From assembly GCA_050633885.1 (NCBI GenBank), contig JBOEHK010000005.1, positions 248,001 to 312,000 on the forward strand: a DNA stretch of 64,000 nucleotides, written 5' to 3'. The position numbers and the translations under genes were made by a program. The notes under the pieces are model-generated. The model did no database searches. It was not told the DNA's origin and was given only the letters and a program-made list of their open reading frames with translations. Shown here one piece after another: positions 37,401 through 45,254 of the stretch (its first letter is position 1; each line of letters opens with the position of its first letter). The DNA comes from JAWSVE01 sp050633885. Its GTDB lineage: Bacteria > Pseudomonadota > Gammaproteobacteria > Pseudomonadales > Cellvibrionaceae.

Positions 37401-37739
37401 TGCTTCATCTTCATTGGGAGCCGGAATAACACGGTATAGGCCAAACGCACGATGTGCGCCAGCCTGAGCGATTTCTCGAAGGTTTACATTCTCTGTATTT
37501 GTTGCCGGATGCAACAAAGCATTCAAGCCCTCTATAGCAGCCAACTCGTAGGCGGTAGCAACTCGTTCCAACAATTCTTGATCAAAAATATCGTCTGCTT
37601 GTTGGAGTAGTTTTCCAAGCGCGGTTCCAACCAACCGCAATTCAGCTTGTTCCATTGCCTGACTACGCACGTCTTCACCGACAGCCTGTACAGCCCAATG
37701 TTGATCAACCTGCGTTAAATGTTCTTGGGACAAAGTCAT
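34500..37739 (-). CDS. DEAH-box superfamily 2 helicase, Hachiman HamB-like
   Basis: A 1079-aa helicase. After about 330 mostly helical residues come Walker A PTSGGKT (336-342), motif Ia YVAPTRALV, Walker B DEAH (443-446), motif V ATTTIAQGLNFP (667-678) and motif VI GRAGRIG (705-711), then a 350-aa helical C-terminus. The PTSGGKT loop and Ski2/Hel308-like arrangement resemble HamB of the Hachiman antiphage system. The gene overlaps the nuclease-like gene upstream by four bases (ATGA), supporting a two-subunit complex that would sense DNA damage or phage replication intermediates. Other defence helicases such as AbpB are alternatives, but the partner fits HamA better. It is the last gene of the defence operon, adjacent to ssrA. 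Confidence 0.75.
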   Translation of the reverse strand: MTLSQEHLTQVDQHWAVQAVGEDVRSQAMEQAELRLVGTALGKLLQQADDIFDQELLERVATAYELAAIEGLNALLHPATNTENVNLREIAQAGAHRAFGLYRVIPAPNEDEARLFHVLHLAGLAYCGDRWTDLRRWFDEQTLATKIPSVADVSWDKRLLYRLFDCWLRLLRKNRWDDLEQIAEIILGLRNDQSQYEKELLESAQGAEAQGLALRLVALYHWAKATERLATYMLQGEPPAIDSELDQHFEAALRAAQASKDPQLEMVLRWLHVTSRKMVAGSLWWVAHTVNSRVTRFVSHVTKHKSLFELLPPQRAALQEQGLLDQASRAVIVDLPTSGGKTALAQFRILQALNQFDQDDGWVAYVAPTRALVTQITRRLREDFGPLGIRVEPLTGAIEVDSFEEALLGEERAFQVLVATPEKLQLVMRNKKVARPLALAVMDEAHNIEDEARGLRIELLLATIKQESPRANFLLLMPFVPNAEDLAQWLAADRGRSISLGTSAWQPNERIVGLFDIEKGDKRGDWRLNFETLTTTQKTIHLRGTHQVDGNRPMQALTFSKAKGLATQAVAMAKVFSKRGTSIAVAQTIPDAWGIARKVAAELEPFEQIPEDVELVQRFLKAEVSADFELVDMLSKGVVVHHAGLPAEALSLIEWLTEVGHIRVMCATTTIAQGLNFPVSSVFLATRKYPYGKEMSHRAFWNLAGRAGRIGHDSVGVVGIAAGTNPNEIRQYVSDATESLVSRLVDLLDELQASGNLNGLSLAIQEEQWADFRSYIAHLWNEKKNLDAVIGEAEQLLRNTYGFGALRAKADLASQEKADALLEATKGYVRQLAEHPENASLADVTGFSPEGVRSSLLDLNNLENKLTPADWEPTSLFGDKGQSVLPSLMGIMMRVPQLQKGLSEISKGEGVGYRKLADITQAWVTGSSIEAIATEYFQGASLTDQISKACKAVYRDLANNGAWGLSALSKMPTSGIDFENMSDEERRRLNNLPAMLYHGVRTEEGVLMRMNSVPRSIAERVGEDFKNQTGDIDAAASPTLAGDYLKSLNNEDWSRLKPENSPMSGEDYQQVWKRLSGIV

Positions 37740-38539
37740 GAGCCCCCCTCAACTGCAATGGCAGCTTGGGCTCGATCAGACAGAGTTGCAATAGTATCTT
37801 GTGGCAGATACAAAGCGTAGATTTCAATATTTGTTTGCTCTGGACAAGCACCAGCCAATGCACTCGCTCGACCGGAAATATCCGCTGACTGAGGAGCAAT
37901 GTCGCGAACCAAAACACCGTAGACTGCAACATCATTCGTATTGGATTGCAGATAGCGTTTTGCGGCACTTTTATACATGGTTTCCCAATCAGATCTTGCT
38001 GCATGGTGCCCGAGGTAACGGCATAAAGCGTCTTTTATCCGCTTGTTATCCCGCAAACCTTGAAGTTGCCCACCAAGACTTGTCATCACACTTGGTGGCG
38101 ATTGTTGTTGCTCAGATGTTTTTACTTCACCAAAGGCAAAGCGATAAGGTAAGTCATCGTCGTCTGCCGGTTGAAACCCCGTCAAGTCACAACCTGCAGG
38201 GCTTGCATTGGGGTTCTTGAGATCGCGCCCAGTAGGCCAGGGAAAATGGCAATTGCCTTTATCTGCAACAAAGGCTTCGGCAACCGCTTCACCGACGCGC
38301 CAATTGTCTGGAACGGTATCGTCGACAAGCAATTGCTGTAAGCCTTGCTGCTCAAAATCGGTACTCACCAGACTGCCTAATAATTGCTGTAACTCCTGAT
38401 TACCTGCTGTATCCTGCAAAATATCCTTAACTGGCCCCTGAAGCATTTCATCAACTTGTCCATCATCGTAGGACAAGCCGCAAGCAATCACAGGTGGCGA
38501 ACCAGCATCATAGGCAAGTTGCGGGGCAGGCATTGACAT
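37736..38539 (-). CDS. PD-(D/E)xK nuclease-like protein, HamA (DUF1837)-like
   Basis: The 267 aa have a spacing of acidic residues typical of PD-(D/E)xK nucleases: Glu84 in RVGEAVAEAF, Asp118 in AGCDLTGF, and Glu138-x-Lys140 in AFGEVKTS, followed by a helix with Gln and Arg (GGQLQGLRDNKRIKDAL). Size, catalytic pattern and coupling to a large DEAH helicase match HamA, the effector of Hachiman defence, which degrades DNA when released by the helicase. Its ATG shares a base with the hsdS stop (TAATG), so it is translated as part of the type I restriction operon. Assignment rests on pattern and context; a profile search against DUF1837 would settle it. Confidence 0.65.
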   Translation of the reverse strand: MSMPAPQLAYDAGSPPVIACGLSYDDGQVDEMLQGPVKDILQDTAGNQELQQLLGSLVSTDFEQQGLQQLLVDDTVPDNWRVGEAVAEAFVADKGNCHFPWPTGRDLKNPNASPAGCDLTGFQPADDDDLPYRFAFGEVKTSEQQQSPPSVMTSLGGQLQGLRDNKRIKDALCRYLGHHAARSDWETMYKSAAKRYLQSNTNDVAVYGVLVRDIAPQSADISGRASALAGACPEQTNIEIYALYLPQDTIATLSDRAQAAIAVEGGS

Positions 38540-39690
38540 TAGAGCAACTCTCCTCGAAAGGCTTTATCAAGGATTGATGGCATCAACGCCTCTAGCTCAA
38601 TTTCGTTCTCAGCTTGTGCCTGCTTAATTTGCTCGACTTTATGTTGGAGCTTATTAAACCAGAGCTGTTTGTTGTAGTCAGGAACAGGCACTTCAATTTT
38701 CTCTAGTTTTTTTAAACCTAACGTCCGGTTTCTTCCTGCACCACCGGGAGAAGCCGCTTGGATTTTTTCAAGGCCTTCATTAGCCAAAAAATAAAAGCAG
38801 AGAAAGTCAGAGGTAACTACCCCTTTCTTAGGAGCACAAGTAATAAAACGATGCGAACCAACACGTCCTTCATCTTCCTCTTTAACAACTGCTATCGCGC
38901 CTTCCCAAGCAAATACATTGCTGAAAACTAAATCGCCAGGCACCATCTGATAGAGTTTTTTTGTGCCTACGTCTATACCGTCCAAAATAGGTTTATGGAA
39001 CGTGCCATTACCGAAGCAGCGAACACCGAGCTCTGGATATTCCGAATTATAATCGATTTCAACTTTACGACGCTCTAATGGTGCGACCTCAGCCATTGGC
39101 CGATATTCAGCTCCTTCAATAATTTTCTCAAAGGCACTATGAAGCATCGCTTGGGCATCAATCAAAGACTCCTGCCTCAATGAGATTACAGCAGCTTTTT
39201 TCTCCGATAAAAGTCTTACCCTAGAAACAATTTTAAGCTGTTCCTCCAAGGAGGGGAGCTCAATATCAAGGCTTTCAAAGAACTTCTCTTTAAATCGATT
39301 GCGTGTCCCAGGAGTTGAGCCAGAACAATCATTCTCCACTCGCTTTTGTATGTGAGGTAATCCAAACCAATAAACTAGATATTCTGGGCTCGCAATTGAT
39401 TCATCAATGTTATACAAAGGAAACTCATTTGACACATAGCAGCCATCCATCTCAGGCGGGATCAAACCAAATGAACCCTGCCATGCAAACAAGCGACTAT
39501 AAATAAAATCCCCCGCATTCACTCGATTAAGCTTTACAGCTGAAATTTCAGCACCTTTTTTAGTTTCCCTAATAAAAGGCCCTGCAATACGCGACCTCAT
39601 ACCTAGCAATGAGTAGTTAGCATCTGGTTCGACTTGCTCATACCTAGATACCTGTTGAGCAAAAGCACTGAAAGGTGTCTTTTTCGACAT
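38539..39690 (-). CDS. hsdS: Type I restriction-modification specificity subunit
   Basis: DNA-recognition subunit giving sequence specificity to both methylation and restriction. From the ATG at 39690 (383 aa), preceded by AAGGGG at 6 nt and one base after the hsdM stop; an in-frame GTG upstream overlaps hsdM. Two target-recognition domains are visible, each followed by a conserved helix: the first centres on GSTPGTRNRFKEKFFESLDI, the second on SPGGAGRNRTLGLKKLEKIEV. It ends with the usual LDKAFRGELL. The recognition sequence cannot be predicted. Confidence 0.93.
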   Translation of the reverse strand: MSKKTPFSAFAQQVSRYEQVEPDANYSLLGMRSRIAGPFIRETKKGAEISAVKLNRVNAGDFIYSRLFAWQGSFGLIPPEMDGCYVSNEFPLYNIDESIASPEYLVYWFGLPHIQKRVENDCSGSTPGTRNRFKEKFFESLDIELPSLEEQLKIVSRVRLLSEKKAAVISLRQESLIDAQAMLHSAFEKIIEGAEYRPMAEVAPLERRKVEIDYNSEYPELGVRCFGNGTFHKPILDGIDVGTKKLYQMVPGDLVFSNVFAWEGAIAVVKEEDEGRVGSHRFITCAPKKGVVTSDFLCFYFLANEGLEKIQAASPGGAGRNRTLGLKKLEKIEVPVPDYNKQLWFNKLQHKVEQIKQAQAENEIELEALMPSILDKAFRGELL

Positions 39691-39691
39691 T

Positions 39692-41260
39692 TCAAGCCCC
39701 TTCACTTATTAGTGCCTTCAGCTCATTGAGCACTTCAATAACTTCATTCTCTTTTCTAACAATGCTTTCAAGAAGCTCAGAAGGAGGCAAGTGCTCTAAA
39801 GCCTCTAGACTATGTGGATTTTTTAAATCTAAATTGACTGATACCAAGGCTTTATTGGTGTCGCGTTTAATAACCTCTGAAGCCTCAACCTTCCATGCAT
39901 GTGCATTTTCCTTCCTGCTACCCCACCATTTTTTACAACTGACAAACTCATCAGACTGCATTGGCTTTGTTTTAGTATATTTTTTACGACCTTCAGGTGT
40001 AGGAATTTGGTAATACCAGATATCTTTGGTCGGTCCTGAGCGATCAAAAAATAATATATTTGCTGGAATATCGGTATAGGGCGCAAAAACGCCTTCAGGC
40101 AACCGCACAATCGTGTGCAAATTAAAACTCTTCAATAGCTCTTCTTTTATTCGCGCACAAACCCCATCACTGAAAAGTGTTCCATTTGGCACGACTACCG
40201 CAGCGCGCCCACCATTTTCAGAACCATGTCCCGGACGTTTTAGTTTTCGCATAATCAACTGAAGAAATAGCATGGCCGTTTCTGCTGTTTGCATATCCTC
40301 GGGGAAGTTCCCCAGTATGCCTTTCTCTTCTTCACCACCAAAGGGCGGATTAGTTAAAATCACGTCAACGCGATCTTTATCGCCCATTTCTCTTAACGGA
40401 AAACGCAAGCTGTTTTCTGGGTCGATACGAGGATATTCCAGACCATGGAGCAGCAAGTTCATTTGCACTAATAGGTAAGGTAGCGGTTTCGCCTCACCAC
40501 CAAACAAACTGCTATCTTGTAGTACTTCACGTTCTTCGACAGTGTTACATTGCTTTTCCAAGTGATCAAAGGCTTCAACCAAAAATCCACCTGTGCCACA
40601 CGCCGGATCCAAAATTGTCTCTCCCAGCTGTGGATTAGTAACTTCAACCATAAAGCGAACTACAGGGCGGGGCGTGTAAAACTCACCTGAATCACCGGCA
40701 GCATCTCGCATTTCACGCAGCATGGTTTCATAAAGACGACTAAGGGTATGCATCTCTTCTGATGAGTTAAAGTGAATACCGTTGACCTTGTCGACAACAT
40801 CTCTCAAGAGATAGCCATTAATCATGCGGTTATGCATGTCTTTAAAGACGGTAGCGATAACATCCCGCCGGTCGCCGCCGTTGTCACCCTGCAAAGTACG
40901 AAGGTAAGCAAACAGACCGACACCACGTGTCCCATCCGGGCGAACCGCCTCATCATTATTGATAAAGGCAATCAGCTCATCACCGGTTATGCTGCCTTCA
41001 ATTGCCGCCCAGTCACGCCATCGGTAAGGCGCTTCAATTGCTGGCTGGAAGGTTTTCCCTTCCAGCACCGCCTCTGTTTCCCTCATTTGTTCCAAATCAT
41101 CCAGAAACTTGAGAAACATAATCCAGGTAAGCATTGGAAGGCGATCCAGATCACCATTAAGCCCCTTGTCTTTACGCATGATTTGACGTGAAGATTTTAC
41201 AATGGCCCCCAACTGCTGGGCTGTTGTCATTGGCTGGTCAGCCTTTTTAGCTCTTGCCAT
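39692..41260 (-). CDS. hsdM: Type I restriction-modification DNA adenine methyltransferase
   Basis: Methylates adenine in the HsdS-specified sequence. The 522 aa contain an N-terminal HsdM_N helical domain (WIMFLKFLDDLEQ), the SAM motif ILDPACGTGGFLVEA, the catalytic motif VILTNPPFGG, and YTPRPVVRFMVE upstream of motif I. Length and motif order are those of EcoEI-like (type IB) enzymes. It lies about 20 nt after hsdR and abuts hsdS. Confidence 0.96.
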   Translation of the reverse strand: MARAKKADQPMTTAQQLGAIVKSSRQIMRKDKGLNGDLDRLPMLTWIMFLKFLDDLEQMRETEAVLEGKTFQPAIEAPYRWRDWAAIEGSITGDELIAFINNDEAVRPDGTRGVGLFAYLRTLQGDNGGDRRDVIATVFKDMHNRMINGYLLRDVVDKVNGIHFNSSEEMHTLSRLYETMLREMRDAAGDSGEFYTPRPVVRFMVEVTNPQLGETILDPACGTGGFLVEAFDHLEKQCNTVEEREVLQDSSLFGGEAKPLPYLLVQMNLLLHGLEYPRIDPENSLRFPLREMGDKDRVDVILTNPPFGGEEEKGILGNFPEDMQTAETAMLFLQLIMRKLKRPGHGSENGGRAAVVVPNGTLFSDGVCARIKEELLKSFNLHTIVRLPEGVFAPYTDIPANILFFDRSGPTKDIWYYQIPTPEGRKKYTKTKPMQSDEFVSCKKWWGSRKENAHAWKVEASEVIKRDTNKALVSVNLDLKNPHSLEALEHLPPSELLESIVRKENEVIEVLNELKALISEGA

Positions 41261-41281
41261 TAATTATTCATCTCTTTAAGT

Positions 41282-43672
41282 TTATTGCTCGCTGTAAAGC
41301 AGCGTTTGCAGTTGATCCACGGCCGTTTTCATTTGTATTGCACCACCAAATAAATTGGCAATTTCCATCACATTGCCATACTCGGAAATAGGCGGAACCT
41401 GCAAGGAATCAGGGATACTGAATTGTTTTGGGCCATGGGCAGTGTATTTTTCTAGTAAAGCGCCAAGAATTTTTCTTGCTTCAGGACCATACTGATCAAA
41501 GAAATCCGGTTTGTTTTTTCTTAAATAGTCAGCCCGCTGCTTTCTTGTTCGCAGAGGAGCATTAAAGGCAATGTGGCAAAGTAAGTCTAATGGGTCGGCC
41601 TCGGTCTTGCCGGATTCTTGAACCAAATCATCAAATTGAATTCCTCGCTCTTCTAACTCAAGCATCACTTCTTCGCGCTGGACTGGATCAGCCCACTTAT
41701 CCTTTAATTCATCAGGTGATGCAAATAGCGTCTTGACCTTCTCAGCAGTGTAATCCGTATACTGAACCACTCTCAATTGCTTACCATCAGCATCCAGCTC
41801 ATAAACCAAGTGAGAAGTAATTTTAATACTGCCACCGTCAACGTAGTATTTTCTCGGCTCGTCATTGTCACTACTACCTGAATCAGCTGAACCAGAATTC
41901 ACTTCATATTCTGCGGGCTCTTCAGCTTGGGAATTCTCATCAGAGCCTGCAATTAACCCTTCCTCGGTTAACTCGTAACCTTGCTCGTCAATAGAAATTT
42001 CTTCTTCGATTTCAGGGTAACCATCAAAATCAGGATCTGCGAAGTTCTGCGTAGCCGAACCGGTATAGTCAATAATATTAAACCAGAGCTTGCCATAGTC
42101 TTCTCTAAGCCTGGTTCCTCTACCTACGATTTGCTTGAACTCACTCATAGAATTAACTACGCGAGCGAGGACAACATTTTTACAAGTAGGCGCATCAACT
42201 CCAGTTGTAAGCAACTGGGAGGTGGTGAGAATCACCGGCGTGGTAGTTTCCAATTCTTGAAAGCGGCTTAAATGACCTTTTCCTACCTTACCTTCTTCGG
42301 AAGTGACTCTGGCAGTGTAATCAGGGTTTTTCTTTACCAGATCAGCATTCAAGTTATTTAATGCTCTACGCATTTCATCGGCATGTTCTTGATCCACACA
42401 AAACACAATAGTTTTTGCAAAACGATCCGTTCTATTCATAAAACTAGATAGGTGTTTTGCAATTGCATCAGTACGGGATCTTAAGGCAACAACACGCTCA
42501 AAATCTTTGGTCTGGTATTCGCCATCAGGAATCATGCGGCCATACCGATCGACCTCACCCTTGCTTGGCCGCCAACCTGCCGCATCAATTTCTGAGATAA
42601 CACGATGTACACGGTACGGTGCCAAGAAACCATCATCGATTCCTTGTCTTAAACTGTAGGTATAAATCGGATTGCCGAAATATCGATACGTGTCTCGGTT
42701 GTCTTCCCGTAAAGGTGTAGCGGTCATACCTATTTGATAAGCAGGCTCAAAATATTCGAGTATTTCTCGCCAATTGCTATCATCCCGAGCGCTACCACGA
42801 TGGCACTCGTCGATAATTATCAGATCAAAAAAGTCAGGTGAGAATTCTTTATAAAGCCCAGGTCGGCGCTCATCGCGCGCTAGCGATTGATAGATGGCAA
42901 AATAGATTTCTCTGCTTTTTGTAATACGGCCATTTTCGATTTTGTATCGAGCGTCACCAAAAGGTGTAAAAGTTTTGTCTTTTGGGTCATCGACTAATAC
43001 ATTGCGATCGGCCAAGAAAAGAATTCGCGGTTTACGGTATTCACCAGTTCTATTCCAGCGGGAGCTCCAAAGCTTCCAGCTTATTTGAAAGGCAACAACT
43101 GTCTTGCCTGTACCTGTCGCCATGGTGATAAGTGATCGCTTTTTACCCTGAAGAACAGATTGGACAGCGCGATTGATGGCAATCTGCTGGTAATAGCGTG
43201 GAGAATATCCAGAAACATGATGATAGGGGGACAGCAGCGTATCCGCTAAGCTTTCTGATAGCTTTTCGGTCTGACATAGCCTGCTGAACAGTTCATCCGG
43301 CGTAGGAAATTGCGAAACAAGTTGTTCTTGGCCGGTCGTATAATCAAACTCTAAGATTTCGTGGCCATTTGTAGCATAGGCAAATTTCAGACCTAAGATT
43401 TCCGCATAATCCTTAGCCTGCTGCATCCCTTGACCTACTTGAGAGCCTTCGGGCTTAGCCTCAACAACGGCGATAGGAAAATCCCGAGTATATTTGAGCA
43501 AATAATCAGCGCGCTTCTGATCTCCTCTTTTTACTCGACTACCTTTTAACTCAACCCTGCCATCTGTAAACGTGTATTGCTCAGTAATACCTCGTGGATG
43601 GTTTTCCCACCCAGCATCTTTAATTTTGGGTGTCACATAGACACGGCAAGTATCGGCTTCATTTAATGGCAT
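41282..43672 (-). CDS. hsdR: Type I restriction endonuclease motor subunit
   Basis: ATP-dependent translocase/nuclease that cuts unmodified DNA. The 796 aa begin with a nuclease domain (DYLLKYTRDFPIAVVEAKPEG, where Asp and ExK form the catalytic set), then helicase motifs MATGTGKTVVAF, DLIIIDECHRGS (DECH), GMTATPLRED and IVGRGTRLRED, then the C-terminal assembly domain. Length and sequence fit the EcoEI family. All motifs appear intact, so the system should be active. Confidence 0.96.
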   Translation of the reverse strand: MPLNEADTCRVYVTPKIKDAGWENHPRGITEQYTFTDGRVELKGSRVKRGDQKRADYLLKYTRDFPIAVVEAKPEGSQVGQGMQQAKDYAEILGLKFAYATNGHEILEFDYTTGQEQLVSQFPTPDELFSRLCQTEKLSESLADTLLSPYHHVSGYSPRYYQQIAINRAVQSVLQGKKRSLITMATGTGKTVVAFQISWKLWSSRWNRTGEYRKPRILFLADRNVLVDDPKDKTFTPFGDARYKIENGRITKSREIYFAIYQSLARDERRPGLYKEFSPDFFDLIIIDECHRGSARDDSNWREILEYFEPAYQIGMTATPLREDNRDTYRYFGNPIYTYSLRQGIDDGFLAPYRVHRVISEIDAAGWRPSKGEVDRYGRMIPDGEYQTKDFERVVALRSRTDAIAKHLSSFMNRTDRFAKTIVFCVDQEHADEMRRALNNLNADLVKKNPDYTARVTSEEGKVGKGHLSRFQELETTTPVILTTSQLLTTGVDAPTCKNVVLARVVNSMSEFKQIVGRGTRLREDYGKLWFNIIDYTGSATQNFADPDFDGYPEIEEEISIDEQGYELTEEGLIAGSDENSQAEEPAEYEVNSGSADSGSSDNDEPRKYYVDGGSIKITSHLVYELDADGKQLRVVQYTDYTAEKVKTLFASPDELKDKWADPVQREEVMLELEERGIQFDDLVQESGKTEADPLDLLCHIAFNAPLRTRKQRADYLRKNKPDFFDQYGPEARKILGALLEKYTAHGPKQFSIPDSLQVPPISEYGNVMEIANLFGGAIQMKTAVDQLQTLLYSEQ

Positions 43673-43674
43673 AT

Positions 43675-43869
43675 TTATTTTTCATCCTTGGTAACTTCTG
43701 AAGCTCCACCTGAATGAACCCAAAGATCGACCTCTTCAGTTTTAAACTTCCAGAACCGCCCAATTCGATGCGCTGGCATATTCTTCTTATTTATCCAGGC
43801 GTATACCGTGTCTTTGCTAACGCCCAGATATTCAGCAATTTCTTCTACCGATAGCCAGCGGTCTGTCAT
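43675..43869 (-). CDS. Excisionase-type helix-turn-helix DNA-binding protein
   Basis: A 64-aa protein from the ATG at 43869 (a longer frame from 43914 lacks support). LSVEEIAEYLGVSKDTVYAWINKKNMPAHRIGRFWKFKTEEVDLWV is the MerR-like winged-helix fold used by excisionases and small defence-operon regulators. It ends 2 nt before hsdR starts and is the first gene of the operon, so it is probably an autoregulator of the restriction-defence genes; a role in excision of the element is possible. Confidence 0.85.
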   Translation of the reverse strand: MTDRWLSVEEIAEYLGVSKDTVYAWINKKNMPAHRIGRFWKFKTEEVDLWVHSGGASEVTKDEK

Positions 43870-43986
43870 CAGGCATGCACCTATCAAATAATTAAAGGAA
43901 TGGCATTCTGGCAAGGATTACATAAGCAATAAGCTTTGTAAACAGGTTTTGATATGATTTGGCAGGATTCAAGCTGAATAGACAGA

Positions 43987-44418
43987 CTAAGATTGGTATA
44001 GATGGGATTCTGATTGGCGCCTTAAAGCTAGTCCTCGGAGCCTCCGCCCACCAGCCCACACCCAGCGCATCAGTTGCGCTGGCACCTCGGCATGAGCTTG
44101 GCGATTCACCTTTCTTCGAAGAGTCGAACGCTGGAAGGCCCCTGATCCCAGGTTGAAGGTAAATGAAACCAACGCATCAAACTGACCATCAGTGAGTGGG
44201 ACATTCGTCAAACGCAGGACTGCTCGCTCCGCTGACTCAACGTCTTTGCGCAATAATTCTTCGGCTTCAGTCTCACAGATCTCTTTAAAAGACTCACCCG
44301 ATCGGGCAAAGTGCCCATAGCCGATGGTTGGGTAACCTGCTGGGCAGATATAAACCGTCGAGCTGAAGCCTTCGAAACGCTTGATTAAGTCGATGCCATC
44401 CTGGGTAATGTGGCGCAT
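43987..44418 (-). CDS. Phage lysozyme (GH24 endolysin)
   Basis: Peptidoglycan-cleaving endolysin. From the ATG at 44418, with AGGGGAC upstream and the holin stop codon just before it, it has 143 aa; a longer frame overlaps the holin gene. Catalytic Glu in IKRFEGFSS and the GYPTIGYGH loop of T4-type lysozymes are present, with LTDGQFDALVSFTFNLGSGAF downstream. No signal peptide is seen, so release depends on the holin. It is the last gene of the phage late region on this side. Confidence 0.92.
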   Translation of the reverse strand: MRHITQDGIDLIKRFEGFSSTVYICPAGYPTIGYGHFARSGESFKEICETEAEELLRKDVESAERAVLRLTNVPLTDGQFDALVSFTFNLGSGAFQRSTLRRKVNRQAHAEVPAQLMRWVWAGGRRLRGLALRRQSESHLYQS

Positions 44419-44419
44419 A

Positions 44420-44878
44420 TTACCGTCCCCTGGCTTTTGCCAAAGCACGCTGACCAAACCAAAAGCTCATCACAGCTGCAAACAGTGCTTGTGTTTCTGG
44501 GTCCCATATTTGTGGCAAAGCCACAACAAACTCCATCCCCTGATCAACCACCAGCACGTAAAGCGCACTCACTTTTACAGTGGTAAACAGCAGGAAGAAA
44601 GCGTAAGTGATTACCGGGCGCACAGAGGCTCGAAGCCCATCCACCCACTTTACTCCAGAAGGCTGGCTGTCGTGCTTTAGTAAGGCGAGGCTTTCGTTGA
44701 TATCTGCGTTGACGGTAATTTCTTCAAGCCTCTGGTTATGGCCGAGGCGCATCTGCTCCATTTGTCGATCGAGAATCTGAAGTTCGTGTTTTCTGTCTTG
44801 TTTGTCTTGCCAGATTTTCAGCAAGTCTGGAAAGGCACTGGAAATAAAGCCAAGTAGGCTACCTAACAATGTGAGCAT
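44420..44878 (-). CDS. Holin, 3TM (GTA-type) family
   Basis: A 152-aa protein with strong ribosome binding site GGAGGA. It has an N-terminal hydrophobic helix, a charged coiled-coil region (QDKQDRKHELQILDRQMEQM), a middle membrane segment VRPVITYAFFLLFTTVKVSALYV interrupted only by short charges, and a C-terminal WDPETQALFAAVMSFWFGQRAL. This layout fits the three-helix holins found before GH24 lysozymes in prophages and gene-transfer agents. Confidence 0.8.
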   Translation of the reverse strand: MLTLLGSLLGFISSAFPDLLKIWQDKQDRKHELQILDRQMEQMRLGHNQRLEEITVNADINESLALLKHDSQPSGVKWVDGLRASVRPVITYAFFLLFTTVKVSALYVLVVDQGMEFVVALPQIWDPETQALFAAVMSFWFGQRALAKARGR

Positions 44879-44910
44879 ATTATTGTCCTCCGTTTACTAT
44901 TTTTAAGCGC

Positions 44911-45192
44911 TCAAGGCTGCTTTAATTTAATGGCCACACCTAAAATAAGCGCGGCTAGAATGCCTGTGGTTGCGACTTTGATTACCGTTTGCCATGCGGT
45001 TCGCCTAGCATCTCGCCATGCTTCCAACAGATCCCTAAGCTCTCGAATATCACGTGCGGCATGACCGTTTTCTAAACCCAAGTGCGCCAATACTCGTTCC
45101 GCCCCTCGCTCGGCAGCGTTATTCAAAAGGCTCTCAAATTCGTCTTTTGGCATGACGACCATGCCGTTCTCTTTTTCTTTGGCAGGCGCCAT
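44911..45192 (-). CDS. Small phage membrane protein (DUF6127-like)
   Basis: The 93 aa have an acidic N-terminal half with VVMPKDEFESLLNNAAERGAERVL and ARDIRELRDLLEAWRDARRT, and one C-terminal membrane helix (VATTGILAALILGVAIKL). This pattern recurs next to phage lysis genes and I associate it with DUF6127; it may be a second holin, antiholin or spanin-like helper. GGAGAG precedes the ATG. No Rz/Rz1 pair was found elsewhere in the cassette. Confidence 0.65.
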   Translation of the reverse strand: MAPAKEKENGMVVMPKDEFESLLNNAAERGAERVLAHLGLENGHAARDIRELRDLLEAWRDARRTAWQTVIKVATTGILAALILGVAIKLKQP

Positions 45193-45213
45193 TTATGCTC
45201 TCCTAAAACAACA

Positions 45214-45234
45214 AAACCGCCTCAGGGGCGGTTT
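45214..45234 (-). terminator. Terminator at the end of the phage tail operon
   Basis: Stem AAACCGCC/GGCGGTTT with a 5-nt loop, followed on the minus strand by UUUUGUUGUUUU. It separates gpD from the lysis cassette, so lysis genes may need read-through or their own promoter. Confidence 0.75.
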
Positions 45235-45254
45235 CAACAATCAAGAATATTCAA

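Noticed and set aside
43870..43990. Possible attachment site between lysozyme and HTH genes
   Set aside because: Compared by eye with the ssrA 3' end (CGGGTTCAAATCCCG); no match, only a loose GGCA-GGATT similarity within the gap itself.
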